Part shown: positions 24,265 through 32,365 of the stretch, one piece after another | How the letters are laid out: each line of letters opens with the position of its first letter | How positions within the stretch are numbered: the first letter of the stretch is position 1 | DNA from: Paracoccus sp. (in: a-proteobacteria) | GTDB taxonomy: Bacteria > Pseudomonadota > Alphaproteobacteria > Rhodobacterales > Rhodobacteraceae | Assembly: GCF_030538755.1 (NCBI RefSeq) | Contig: NZ_JAUNTJ010000023.1 | Location: 1-45,332, forward strand | Direction of reading: 5' to 3' | Length of the DNA: 45,332 nt | Notes under the pieces: model-generated | What the model was told of the DNA's origin: nothing | Databases searched by the model: none | The model's input: the letters and a program-made list of their open reading frames with translations, nothing else | Made by a program: the position numbers and the translations under genes

Positions 24265-24736
24265 TAACAGCAGGATCAACCGCCCCGTGCAGCCGCAACG
24301 CCGCCGCACGGGCGAAATCGCGGGTGATCCGGCTGCGCCGCGCAGCAGCCAACCGCATCTCTTGCGGCATCCGGGCCAGTTCGGCGCCATAGGCATCGGC
24401 CAGAATCAGCCCGGTGTCGGGCGGCAGCAGATCGACCGGAAAATCGGCATCCACAGCCCAGAAATAACGGTCGCACCAATCCAGATACCCGCCCCACTTG
24501 CGATCCCCGGCAAAATCGGCGCGGCAGCTTTTGCATTCGACGATCCAGATTTCGCCCTTGGGACCAAGGGTTATCAGATCGACACGCAACCCGCGCACCG
24601 GGACAAATTCAGTCAGAACCGCATGGCCCAGACTGCGCAACAACCGCGCCGCACCGCGCGCCAGCCGCTGTCCGGGCATCAAAGGCAAAAGCTGATCCAT
24701 GCGCGCCACCATGAACAAACCGAAAACAAAGCGCAA
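24245..24736 (-). CDS. mmcB: MmcB-family DNA repair protein
   Basis: A protein of up to 163 residues matching the MmcB family, first linked to mitomycin C resistance in Caulobacter. The core VDLITLGPKGEIWIVECKSCRADF has the D...E-x-K order of PD-(D/E)XK nucleases, followed by KWGGYLDWCDRYFWAVDADFP. A TTG at 24736 has AGGAAG 4 bases upstream; ATG 24709 and ATG 24700 are possible but lack a site. No LexA-type repeat was recognised in front, so SOS control is not supported by what I see. The gene overlaps the convergent small gene by 20 bases. Confidence 0.88.
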   Translation of the reverse strand: MRFVFGLFMVARMDQLLPLMPGQRLARGAARLLRSLGHAVLTEFVPVRGLRVDLITLGPKGEIWIVECKSCRADFAGDRKWGGYLDWCDRYFWAVDADFPVDLLPPDTGLILADAYGAELARMPQEMRLAAARRSRITRDFARAAALRLHGAVDPAVISDGGL

Positions 24737-24770
24737 GCCGCTTCCTGTTTGCCCAAATACGCATACGACC

Positions 24771-24798
24771 TTGAAACCCGCGCAACAGCGCCTATCTT
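24771..24798 (+). promoter_or_regulatory. Promoter for the structured RNA
   Basis: TTGAAA (24771-24776) and TATCTT (24793-24798) are 16 bases apart on the plus strand, with no protein gene downstream in that direction. Transcription would begin near 24805, ahead of the structured RNA. A second TATAAA (24852-24857) just before the closing stem has no good -35. Confidence 0.5.
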
Positions 24799-24804
24799 AG
24801 ACAA

Positions 24805-25002
24805 CCGGCGGGTTTCTGTTCTTCTCGCGTGCGGCCTTTTTTCCACTGGCCTATAAATTTTCCGAGGGGGCTGGCTCTGTCATGGCCCTGGCTATGTTAC
24901 CCGGCGCCCACCTGATTAGTCAGGCTTTCGGGAAATCTGTTGCCGCCGCGGTCGCTACGGTTCCCGCCACCTGAAAACGCCGCCCTGCGGGGCGGCGTTT
25001 TT
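24805..25002 (+). ncRNA. Probable structured small RNA (6S-like candidate, identity uncertain)
   Basis: This coding-free stretch has a promoter in front and a strong terminator behind. A closing stem is formed by TTTTC-AGG-GGC (24858-24871 with small bulges) and GCC-CCT-GAAAA (24966-24977). Inside are hairpins CAUGGC-CCUG-GCUAUG and CCUGA-UUAG-UCAGG and a CCCG/CGGG pairing. The predicted transcript of about 165 bases before the terminator stem, a long closed duplex with a central open region, resembles a 6S RNA. I cannot match it confidently to the Rfam 6S consensus, and it lacks the SRP RNA core. The 5' end is inferred from the promoter. Confidence 0.6.
24977..25002. terminator. Strong Rho-independent terminator of the small RNA
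   Basis: ACGCCGCCC (24977-24985) pairs perfectly with GGGCGGCGT (24990-24998) around TGCG, followed by TTTT. AAAA precedes the stem, so it can also act leftward. Confidence 0.85.
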
Positions 25003-25023
25003 CATATCCGCCCGCAGCGCATG

Positions 25024-25048
25024 AAAAAGGGCGACCCGAAGGCCGCCC
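25024..25048 (-). terminator. Terminator of the DUF481 gene
   Basis: On the minus strand GGGCGGCC and GGTCGCCC form an 8-bp stem closed by a TTCG tetraloop (25029-25048) and followed by UUUUU (25024-25028). It lies 25 bases past the DUF481 stop. Confidence 0.85.
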
Positions 25049-25072
25049 CCGTTCAGATCCGATCCGGTTGGA

Positions 25073-25945
25073 TCAGAAGCCGTAAACCAGCGAAACACCC
25101 AGTTTGTTGTCGGTGCGGATTTCACGCTCCGACTGGTATTCGGTGGTGTAGGACACGCGGGTCGCGAAAGCGTCCGACATGCGCAGGTTCAGACCCAGCT
25201 CGTTGGTGATCGCGTCGCCAGCATCGCTCGACGACAGAATGTCGGTGTCGTTGGTGACAAAGACGTTCTCGTTGAAGCGGTGGTAGAAGCGCGAAGCCAG
25301 AATGTAACCGGTTTCGGTGGTCGAGCTTTCGTCGGCCAGACCGTCACGCTGGTTGGCGGTCGCGGTGTAGCGGATACCAACACCGGCCTGCACGCGCCAG
25401 GTGGTGTCCGGCGTGTTCAGAACGCGGTAACCCGGACCAAAGCCAAGGAAGCCGTCGCGACGCAGGTTGTCGCCTTCGGCCAGAGCGTCGGTGCTCAGAC
25501 GGCCCAGAACGAAACCATACAGGCGGTCATCGAAGTAATACTGGCCATCATAGATGACGTAGGTTTCTTCTTTGTCCTTGGTGCCTTCGGTGTTTTCACC
25601 GAATTCCAGCAGCATACCCAGCGACTGTGCCCACTGACCCTGATTGTGGTTCAGGCGGGCGGCCAGAGCAAAGTCCTGCTCGTCGGTGTTGCCCGAGGAA
25701 CCGGCATAGGTCAGCGCGACCGAACCGAACAGGCCCTGACGGCGGTCAGCCGGACCAAAGCGGTCACGGTCCTGCGAACGGGCAAAATCGTCACGAACGG
25801 CGTCTTCGACGTCGGTCATGGCTTCGTTAACTTCGGTAATGCCAGCAGCGTTTGCACCGGTGGCGATTTCCGACTGAGCGAAAGCAGGAACGGACAGAGC
25901 GACCAGAATGGCCGAAGCGCCGGCGAGGGAAGCGATATTTTTCAT
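25073..25945 (-). CDS. DUF481 outer-membrane beta-barrel protein (YdiY-like)
   Basis: A 290-residue exported protein with a signal peptide (cleavage AFA-Q near residue 23), a short charged linker (25-70) and a DUF481 domain made of alternating beta strands with aromatic girdle residues, ending in the outer-membrane signature SLVYGF. Family members are called salt-induced outer-membrane proteins. The GAGGT site is 7 bases before ATG 25945. Codons are strongly biased to the most common ones compared with neighbours, which suggests high expression. The gene stands alone with its own terminator. Confidence 0.85.
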   Translation of the reverse strand: MKNIASLAGASAILVALSVPAFAQSEIATGANAAGITEVNEAMTDVEDAVRDDFARSQDRDRFGPADRRQGLFGSVALTYAGSSGNTDEQDFALAARLNHNQGQWAQSLGMLLEFGENTEGTKDKEETYVIYDGQYYFDDRLYGFVLGRLSTDALAEGDNLRRDGFLGFGPGYRVLNTPDTTWRVQAGVGIRYTATANQRDGLADESSTTETGYILASRFYHRFNENVFVTNDTDILSSSDAGDAITNELGLNLRMSDAFATRVSYTTEYQSEREIRTDNKLGVSLVYGF

Positions 25946-26343
25946 TTTACGACCTCATTGAGTAAGGTTTTCTTGCGGTCATCCCGGCTGTTGGGGCCGG
26001 AACATCCTTGCCATGCCGATTTAGTCCGCAGTGCCCGGATGGTTAAGGGGGGCAAGGCCGATCAATCCACCATTTGTCGCATCACGCGCCTGTGACCCCG
26101 ATCGCGACGGCGGATTTCAGCCTACACGAAATCTTACAGAACCAAGGCGGAACTTTTACGCGACTGCAGTAAAACCCTTGTATTATTGAAACTTAAAGCG
26201 CCTCAACCGATGGTTGAGGCGCCGCCATTGTTACAGTTTTTTGTGATCGAAAATTTTTGCCTATTTTTTAGGCGGCACTTTCCGTTAACGTTAACCATGC
26301 CCCTGTTGCACAATCGACACGGCGAGATGTTAATAAATGGCCG
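25946..26343. other. 398-base non-coding gap with a perfect 11-bp hairpin
   Basis: No convincing gene is seen here. GCGCCTCAACC (26198-26208) and GGTTGAGGCGC (26212-26222) form a perfect stem with a 3-base loop. On the minus strand it is followed by TTTAAGTTT, so it may end leftward transcripts from the 26344 gene. GTTAACGTTAAC (26284-26295) is palindromic and runs into TTAACCAT (26291-26298), the CtrA half-site sequence. The stretch next to 25945 should hold the DUF481 promoter, but no clear hexamers were found. Confidence 0.5.
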
Positions 26344-26664
26344 TCAGGAACGCGACGCCGCCCGTTTCGACTCGACCGTGGCGCGGATCAGCGCGGGACG
26401 GGTAAACAAATGCTGGCGCAATCCGCCGCGCGGCGGGGTTTCCGGTTCGGCCATGCGCATCACCGCGATGGCAAATTGCACGCCGCCGAATACGATGGTG
26501 TTGAACACAACCAGCATCACCACCGCCAGCCAGCCGCCCCGGACATTCATGACCAGATGCTGCAAGTTGGCGACATTCAGCCCGATCAGCAGCGCAGTAA
26601 AGGCGACCGCGATGGCAAAGCCGATCAGAACATGGGTGATATAAAGACGGACAAGTTTGGGCAT
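26344..26664 (-). CDS. Small two-helix membrane protein, function unknown
   Basis: A 106-residue protein with two membrane helices (about residues 8-30 and 42-70) and a basic cytoplasmic C-terminal tail. I recognise it only as the kind of small conserved membrane protein seen near nusB in this group. The open frame begins upstream at 26790 inside the nusB region, but ATG 26664 (MPKLVRLYITHV) starts directly before the first helix. It follows nusB by 76 bases on the same strand. Confidence 0.7.
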   Translation of the reverse strand: MPKLVRLYITHVLIGFAIAVAFTALLIGLNVANLQHLVMNVRGGWLAVVMLVVFNTIVFGGVQFAIAVMRMAEPETPPRGGLRQHLFTRPALIRATVESKRAASRS

Positions 26665-26740
26665 GACATGCTTCCTCGGCAGGGCTTGCCATCGATGATA
26701 GCACGTTTCCACCCCGCGACCAGAGGCAGCTTGCGCCGGG

Positions 26741-27202
26741 TCAGAAAGCGTCAGGCCGCAATTCGCGCGCCATATGGTCCAGCACGGCATTCACGAATTT
26801 CGGCTCGCGTCCCTCGGGGAAAAACGCCTCGGCCAGCCGCACATATTCGGTGATGACCACCTTGGGCGGAGTCGCCGGGGTCACAAGTTCGGCCCCTGCC
26901 GCCCGGAACAGGGCGCGCAGCACCGGGTCGATGCGGTCGATGGGCCATTTGGCGACCAGCGCGTGATCCGTGGCCTTGTCCACCTTGGATTGCCAGGTGA
27001 CGGCATCATCGACCAGACGGCGGAACAGATTGGAATCGGCTTCGGGCGAAGGGGCATCGTCGTCTTCGACGCCGATGCGCCAATCCTCGAACTCGCGCAT
27101 CACGCGGTCGGCGGATATGCCCGCGGCTTCCATCTGGAACAGGGCCTGCACGGCATACAGCCGCGCGGCTGCGCTGCGGGCGCGTTTGTCGGTCGGGGTC
27201 AT
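26741..27202 (-). CDS. nusB: Transcription antitermination factor NusB
   Basis: A 153-residue all-helical RNA-binding protein. It has the arginine-rich N-terminus KRARSAAARLYAVQALFQME and the conserved C-terminal half WPIDRIDPVLRALFRAAGAEL, PPKVVITEYVRLAEAF and EPKFVNAVLDHMAREL. It binds boxA RNA with S10 (NusE) during rRNA transcription. Its ATG overlaps the ribH stop by 4 bases (ATGA), so it is translated with the riboflavin genes, the usual alphaproteobacterial order. Confidence 0.96.
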   Translation of the reverse strand: MTPTDKRARSAAARLYAVQALFQMEAAGISADRVMREFEDWRIGVEDDDAPSPEADSNLFRRLVDDAVTWQSKVDKATDHALVAKWPIDRIDPVLRALFRAAGAELVTPATPPKVVITEYVRLAEAFFPEGREPKFVNAVLDHMARELRPDAF

Positions 27203-27750
27203 ACCGCGTTCCCCCCGTCGATGGCACCAGCCAGCCGCACCGGGTCGTGATCGGCGCGCAGCACCTCGCGCGCGGGGCGGGCGGTCCAGCGCCGTTGCAG
27301 GGCGATCAGGTGCAGCGCGGCAGCGGCAGCGCCGCCGCCCTTGTTCTGCCCGGCGGGATCGGCCCGCACCTCGGCCTGCGTGACGTTTTCCACCGTCAGA
27401 ATGCCGTTGCCGATGGCATGGCCTTGCAGCCCCAGCTCCATCAACCCGCGCGAGCTGTCATTGCAAACCGTATCATAATGCGTCGTCTCGCCCCGGATGA
27501 CACAGCCAAGCGCGACAAAGCCGTGATAATCGGCATGGCGCGCGGCCAGCCCGATGGCGGGCGGAATTTCCAGCGCGCCCGGCACCTGAACCACATCACA
27601 GACCGCCCCCGCCTGGGCTGCCACCGCCTGCGCACCGGCCACCAGATCAGCGGCAATCGCCTTGTAATAGGGCGCCACCACGATCAGCAGCCGCACCGGG
27701 CTGTCGAAACGCGGCAGGTCAAGCTGGTGATGTTCGATGCTGGCGGCCAT
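27199..27750 (-). CDS. ribH: 6,7-dimethyl-8-ribityllumazine synthase
   Basis: A 183-residue protein of the lumazine synthase family. It contains VAPYYKAIAADLVAGA, VPGALEIPPAIG, ALGCVIRGETTHYDTVCNDSSRGLMELGL (with the catalytic histidine) and IGNGILTVENVTQAEVRA. It condenses 3,4-dihydroxy-2-butanone 4-phosphate with the ribitylamino-pyrimidine. It is somewhat longer than usual at the C-terminus (RPAREVLRADHDPVRLAGAIDGGNAV). It starts 3 bases after the ribB stop and overlaps nusB. Confidence 0.96.
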   Translation of the reverse strand: MAASIEHHQLDLPRFDSPVRLLIVVAPYYKAIAADLVAGAQAVAAQAGAVCDVVQVPGALEIPPAIGLAARHADYHGFVALGCVIRGETTHYDTVCNDSSRGLMELGLQGHAIGNGILTVENVTQAEVRADPAGQNKGGGAAAAALHLIALQRRWTARPAREVLRADHDPVRLAGAIDGGNAV

Positions 27751-27753
27751 GGC

Positions 27754-28878
27754 TTATTCCTTGGGAATCGGACGGGTTGAATGGATCGAAAGCCCGTAGG
27801 CGTCAAGCCCGACAACCTTCACCGGGGCGGAATTGGTCAGCAGGATCAGATCCGAAAGGCCCAGCGCCGACAGGATCTGCGCCCCCAGCCCATAGTTGCG
27901 CAGCGTATGCGCCCCCACCTCTCCGGGACGGGGCAACGCGGGCGACAGATCGCGGATCAGCACCACGACGCCGCGCCCCTCACGCGCGATTTCCTCCATC
28001 GCGATGGACAGATCACCGGCAGCTTCGCGCCCGATACCCAGCACATCATGCAGCGGGTCCAGCGCGTGCATCCGCACCAGCATCGGGCCGGGGGCGGTCA
28101 GGCTGCCCTTTATCAGCACGATATGTTCGGCCCCCTGCGTCACGTCGCTGAACACCCGCATATCCCATTCGCCGCCAAAGCGGCTGGTCACGGTGGATTG
28201 CGACTGCTGGCTGACCAGATTGTCATGGCGGCGGCGATAGGAAATCAGGTCGCTGATGGTGCCGATCTTCAGCCCGTGCTTTTGCGCAAAGCCGATCAGG
28301 TCGGGCAGCCGGGCCATGGTGCCGTCCTCGTTCATGATCTCGCAGATCACGCCCGAGGGGTTCAGCCCGGCCAGCCGCGCAATATCCACCGCCGCTTCGG
28401 TATGGCCCGCGCGCACCAGAACCCCGCCATCGCGCGCCCGCAGCGGGAACACATGGCCCGGCGAGGCAATATCGGCGGCCCCGCGGGTCGGGTCGATGGC
28501 CACGGAAATGGTGCGCGCCCGGTCATGGGCGGAAATGCCGGTGGTCACGCCCTCGCGCGCCTCGATCGACAGGGTAAAGGCGGTCTCGTGCCGGCTGGAG
28601 TTCTTGGACGACATCAGCGGCAGGCCAAGGGCGTCGATCCGGCTGCCCGGCATCGACAGGCAGATCAGCCCGCGCCCGTGCGTCGCCATAAAGTTGATCG
28701 CCTCGGGCGTGGCCATTTGCGCGGGGATGACCAGATCGCCTTCATTCTCGCGGTCTTCGTGATCGACCAGAATGAACATGCGTCCGTTGCGGGCATCGTT
28801 GATGATGTCTTCCACCGGCGAGATCACATCGGCCAGATCGCGCTCGACGGGACCGGGGTTTTCATACTGCATGGGCAT
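27754..28878 (-). CDS. ribB: 3,4-dihydroxy-2-butanone 4-phosphate synthase with degenerate GTP cyclohydrolase II domain
   Basis: A 374-residue protein. Residues 15-215 are an intact RibB domain: DHEDRENEGDL (acidic metal site), SRHETAFTLSIEAREGVTTGISAHDRARTI and GHVFPLRARDGGVLVRAGHTEAAVD. Residues 220-374 have the length and fold pattern of RibA, but the zinc motif is lost. Aligned with ECLTGD...RCDCG, the three cysteines become D274, E285 and A287. The C-terminal half therefore should not open GTP, and a true RibA must be encoded elsewhere. This bifunctional-looking form is known in alphaproteobacteria. It lies between ribE and ribH in the same operon. Confidence 0.94.
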   Translation of the reverse strand: MPMQYENPGPVERDLADVISPVEDIINDARNGRMFILVDHEDRENEGDLVIPAQMATPEAINFMATHGRGLICLSMPGSRIDALGLPLMSSKNSSRHETAFTLSIEAREGVTTGISAHDRARTISVAIDPTRGAADIASPGHVFPLRARDGGVLVRAGHTEAAVDIARLAGLNPSGVICEIMNEDGTMARLPDLIGFAQKHGLKIGTISDLISYRRRHDNLVSQQSQSTVTSRFGGEWDMRVFSDVTQGAEHIVLIKGSLTAPGPMLVRMHALDPLHDVLGIGREAAGDLSIAMEEIAREGRGVVVLIRDLSPALPRPGEVGAHTLRNYGLGAQILSALGLSDLILLTNSAPVKVVGLDAYGLSIHSTRPIPKE

Positions 28879-28911
28879 ATCCCTTAAAAATGCGTCGGCC
28901 AGACGACCCGT

Positions 28912-29499
28912 TCAGCCAAACTCGGCCAGCCGCGCAACATAGCGGGCCAGCGTGTCGATTTCCAGATTGACCGCATCGCCCGCCTGCGCCGCGCCCCAGT
29001 TCGTCACCTCACGCGTGTGTGGGATCAGGTTGATGCCAAAGCGCGTGCCGTCCACCTCGTTCACGGTCAGCGAGGTGCCGTTCAGCGCGACAGAGCCTTT
29101 GGGCGCAATGAACCGCGCCAGTGCGGCGGGGGCATCGAAGGTCAGGCGCAGGCTGTCGCCCTCGGGGCAGAGGTCCACGATCCGCGCCACGCCATCGACA
29201 TGGCCGCTGACGATATGGCCGCCCAGTTCGTCGCCCACACGCAGCGCGCGTTCCAGATTGACGCGCTGCCCGCTGGCCCAGGTGCCCAGATTGGTTTTCG
29301 ACAGGGTTTCGGCGGAAATATCAACGTCGAACCAGTCGTCGCCCTTGGCCACCACGGTCAGACACACCCCGTCGCAGGCGATCGAGGCGCCCAGATCGAC
29401 GCCCGCCATATCATAGGCGCAGCCAATCCGCGCCCGCATATCGCCACGCATCTCGACCGTGCGCAGCGTGCCAATATCGGTGATGATCCCGGTGAACAT
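28912..29499 (-). CDS. ribE: Riboflavin synthase (alpha chain)
   Basis: A 195-residue protein made of two lumazine-binding barrels. It starts MFTGIITDIGTL and carries SIACDGVCLTVV and GGHIVSGHVDGVARI (barrel 1), then GSVALNGTSLTVNEV and GINLIPHTREVTNWG (barrel 2). It dismutates two lumazine molecules to riboflavin. ATG 29499 follows AAGGGGA; an upstream in-frame ATG at 29517 is less likely. It heads the ribE-ribB-ribH-nusB unit. No FMN riboswitch was recognised in front. Confidence 0.95.
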   Translation of the reverse strand: MFTGIITDIGTLRTVEMRGDMRARIGCAYDMAGVDLGASIACDGVCLTVVAKGDDWFDVDISAETLSKTNLGTWASGQRVNLERALRVGDELGGHIVSGHVDGVARIVDLCPEGDSLRLTFDAPAALARFIAPKGSVALNGTSLTVNEVDGTRFGINLIPHTREVTNWGAAQAGDAVNLEIDTLARYVARLAEFG

Positions 29500-29790
29500 G
29501 CCGTCCCCTTTTCCCATTCAGGCAGGTGCCCTATTGGCCTAGGCCATCGCCCGCGCGGGCGCAAGCAGGTGAAAACGCCCCTGCCCTGCCGAAAAGACAG
29601 GTTGAGTCTCTGATGATTATGGGTTTTTTAAATATTATGTGAGATCTGGCGAATATGTGCAGAGGAATAAGGCGCTGATCGCCCCCTGTGTGCGAAATTT
29701 GCTAACCGCGCCCCGCCATCGTCATCTGTCGGCAGGGCATCTTGCCCTTGGCCATGTTGCCGGGGTGTCGTTGTCATTTGCGGGCAGGTC
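29500..29790. other. 291-base divergent gap between ribE and kpsS
   Basis: No gene is seen. It must hold the promoters of ribE (leftward) and kpsS (rightward). AT-rich DNA at 29610-29645 (including TATTAT at 29633-29638) is the likely promoter area, though no well-spaced hexamer pair is clear. A small hairpin AGGGCA-TCT-TGCCCT lies at 29734-29748 in the kpsS leader. Confidence 0.4.
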
Positions 29791-31125
29791 ATGTTCGAAA
29801 AGGTCGTTCGCCTCTCAGATGCCGCCAATCCGCAGGGTCAGCCCCCGGCGCAGCGGCACTTTCTGATGTTGCAGGGGCCGCACGGGCCGTTCTTTGACCG
29901 GCTGGGCAGGTTGCTGCGCGATGCGGGCGCGACGGTGTGGCGGGTCGGCTTCAACGCGGGCGATTCCTTTTTCTGGCGTGACCGGGCGCATTTCATTCCC
30001 TTTACCGATCCGATTGCCGCATGGCCCGCCCGGCTGGCGCAGATCGTGCGCGACAAGGGGATCACCGACATCGTGCTGTATGGCGACGTGCGCCCGGCCC
30101 ATGCGGCGGCGCGTGAACTGGCCGGCCGGCGCGGCCTGCGCCTGCATGTGTTCGAGGAAGGCTATCTGCGCCCCTTCTGGATCAGCTATGAACGCGGCGG
30201 TTCAAACGGGCATTCCGCGCTGATGAACATCCCCATCACCGAAATGCGCGCCACGCTGGCCGATGCCGGGGACGAGATGCCGCGCCCGCCTGCGCATTGG
30301 GGCGACATGCGCGAACACAAATTCTATGGCGCGCTGTATCACTTTATGATTCTGGCCGCGAACCGGCGCTTTCGCCAGTTCCGCAGCCACCGCGCCATCC
30401 CGGTGTTCGACGAATTTCGCCTGCATCTGCGCCGCCTGATCCTGTCGCCGCTGGATGCGCTGCTGCGGGCACGGGCGGTGCGCTCGATCAACGCGGGGGG
30501 CTGGCCGTTCGTTCTGGTGCTGCTGCAACTGGAACATGACAGCAATTTTCAGGCGCATTCCCCCTTTCGGCGGCAGCGCGACTTTACCGACCTGTGTTTG
30601 CGCGAATTTGCCGCACATGCGCCGCGCCACCACCGCATCGTCTTCAAGGCCCACCCGCTAGAGGACGGGCGCGGCCGAATCGTCGCCGCCATCCGCGAAC
30701 AGGCCCATATGCTGGGTATTCAGGACCGGGTGCATTTCGTGCGCGGCGGCAAGCTGGCCTCGCTGCTGACGCAGGCGCGGTCGGTTATCACGGTCAATTC
30801 CACGGCGGCCCAGCAGGCGCTGTGGCGCGGCCTGCCGGTCAAGGCGCTTGGCCGCGCCGTCTATGGCAAGCCGGGGCTGGTCTCGGATCAGTCGCTGGCC
30901 GATTTCATCCGCCAGCCCGACCGCCCCAACCGCGAGGCATATCGCAGCTATCGCAGCTATCTGCTGCAAACCAGTCAGGTGCCGGGCGGCTTTTACGCGG
31001 CGCGTTCCCGCAACCATGCCTTGCGCATCATCAGCGATCTGATCCTGATGGATGATGACCCGTATGAGATGCTGGCAAACGGCCGGGCGACATTAAGGCA
31101 ACAATTCGCCCTCCGCGATGGATGA
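29791..31125 (+). CDS. kpsS: Capsule lipid-linker Kdo transferase (KpsS-like)
   Basis: A 444-residue cytoplasmic protein of the capsule polysaccharide synthesis family. It contains FLMLQGPHGPFFDRLGRLLRDAGATVWRVGFNAGD, VLYGDVRPAHAAA, HVFEEGYLRPFWISYERGGSNGHS, QLEHDSNFQAHSPF, VFKAHPLEDGR and VITVNSTAAQQALWRGLPVKALG. KpsS adds the first beta-Kdo to lyso-phosphatidylglycerol, the lipid linker of group 2 capsules. It is the first gene of the capsule module that lies on the opposite strand inside the riboflavin region. Confidence 0.92.
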   Translation: MFEKVVRLSDAANPQGQPPAQRHFLMLQGPHGPFFDRLGRLLRDAGATVWRVGFNAGDSFFWRDRAHFIPFTDPIAAWPARLAQIVRDKGITDIVLYGDVRPAHAAARELAGRRGLRLHVFEEGYLRPFWISYERGGSNGHSALMNIPITEMRATLADAGDEMPRPPAHWGDMREHKFYGALYHFMILAANRRFRQFRSHRAIPVFDEFRLHLRRLILSPLDALLRARAVRSINAGGWPFVLVLLQLEHDSNFQAHSPFRRQRDFTDLCLREFAAHAPRHHRIVFKAHPLEDGRGRIVAAIREQAHMLGIQDRVHFVRGGKLASLLTQARSVITVNSTAAQQALWRGLPVKALGRAVYGKPGLVSDQSLADFIRQPDRPNREAYRSYRSYLLQTSQVPGGFYAARSRNHALRIISDLILMDDDPYEMLANGRATLRQQFALRDG

Positions 31126-31232
31126 GGGGTCAAAATGGTGGCGCAGACTGACCAACTTGGGTATTTTACAACGAATTACGGCCAAAACCCGCACCCCAAG
31201 CGGGAATCACGACGGGACAGGAGATTACCGAG

Positions 31233-32360
31233 GTGAAGTTTAACCTTTCGCGCAACATGATGCGCCTTGCGGCCCTTGCCGCACTGACACTGGTTGCGGC
31301 CTGCGCGCTGCCCCGTTCTGGCCCCAACAAGAACGAGATTTTCGGCGGCGCGGTGGAACGCGGCGGCAATACCCATGTGATCTATGTGAACGATCACGTC
31401 ACCCGCGCGGCGAATTTCGCGCCGTCTTACGGCTTTTCGCGCTCGTTCCAGACGGCGGGGGCGGTTGGCGCCGATGAAATCCGCGCGGGCGACGTTCTGG
31501 GTCTGGGGATCTGGGAAAACGTCGATGACGGCCTGCTGGCCGGTCTGGGCCAAAGCGCCACGCAATTGCAGCAAATTCAGGTGGACAGCCAGGGCTATAT
31601 CTTTGTGCCCTATGCCGGGCGCGTGCGCGCGGCAGGCAGCACGCCCGAACAGTTGCGTCAGTCGATCACCTCGCGCCTGTCGGCGCAGACCCCCGATCCG
31701 CAAGTCACCGTGACCCGTATGGCGGGCGACGGCGCGACCGTTTCGGTCATGGGCAAGGTGATGAGCCAGGGCGTCTATCCCATCGAACGCCCGACCCGCA
31801 CCCTGTCGGCCATGCTGGCGCGCGCGGGCGGTGTGGCCATCGAACCCGAAATCGCCGTCGTCACGGTCAAGCGTGGCAGCGACAGTGGCCGCGTCTGGCT
31901 GCGCGATCTGTATGGCAGCAGCTCGAACGACATCGCCCTGCGCCCCGGCGACATCATTCTGGTCGAGGAAGATCAGCGCAGCTTTACCGCCCTTGGCGCG
32001 CTGGGCGGCCAGACCAAGGTGCCGCTGGGCAACGAACAGATCAACGCGGTCGAGGCGATCGCCATGGTCGGCGGCCTCAACTCGAACCTTGCCGACCCGA
32101 CCGGCGTTTTCGTGCTGCGCGACGAACCGGAATCGGTGGCCAGCCGCGTGCTGGGCAAGCCGGTCTTCGGCACGCAGCGGATCGCCTATGTGCTGGACCT
32201 GACGCGGCCCAACGGCCTGTTCCTGGCGCGCGATTTCATTGTCCGCGACAGCGACACCATCTATGTGACCGAGGCCCCCTATGTTCAGTGGAGCAAGACC
32301 CTTTCGGCCATTACCGGCAGCGCGACCACAGCAGACCGGCTGAGCAGCATCGGCAACTGA
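31233..32360 (+). CDS. Outer-membrane polysaccharide export lipoprotein (OPX/Wza family)
   Basis: A 375-residue lipoprotein starting with GTG 31233 behind GGAG. The lipobox LVAAC puts the acylated cysteine at residue 24. It has a Poly_export domain (DEIRAGDVLGLGIWENV... VDSQGYIFVPYAGRVRAAGSTPEQLRQSI) and SLBB-type repeats (TVSVMGKVMSQGVYPI and LGGQTKVPLGNEQINAVEAIAMVGGL). It forms the outer-membrane channel for capsule or exopolysaccharide. It lies 107 bases after kpsS and 5 bases before kpsC. Confidence 0.93.
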   Translation: MKFNLSRNMMRLAALAALTLVAACALPRSGPNKNEIFGGAVERGGNTHVIYVNDHVTRAANFAPSYGFSRSFQTAGAVGADEIRAGDVLGLGIWENVDDGLLAGLGQSATQLQQIQVDSQGYIFVPYAGRVRAAGSTPEQLRQSITSRLSAQTPDPQVTVTRMAGDGATVSVMGKVMSQGVYPIERPTRTLSAMLARAGGVAIEPEIAVVTVKRGSDSGRVWLRDLYGSSSNDIALRPGDIILVEEDQRSFTALGALGGQTKVPLGNEQINAVEAIAMVGGLNSNLADPTGVFVLRDEPESVASRVLGKPVFGTQRIAYVLDLTRPNGLFLARDFIVRDSDTIYVTEAPYVQWSKTLSAITGSATTADRLSSIGN

Positions 32361-32365
32361 CGCGA

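Noticed and set aside
24805-25002. SRP (4.5S) RNA identity for the structured RNA
   Set aside because: The conserved GGTCAGGNCCGGAAGGNAGCAGCC core of bacterial SRP RNA is absent.
29500-29600. FMN riboswitch in front of ribE
   Set aside because: A GGCAGGG stretch looked suggestive, but the conserved FMN aptamer blocks (AGGGGCAGGG with CCCGACCGGC and the later helices) could not be traced.
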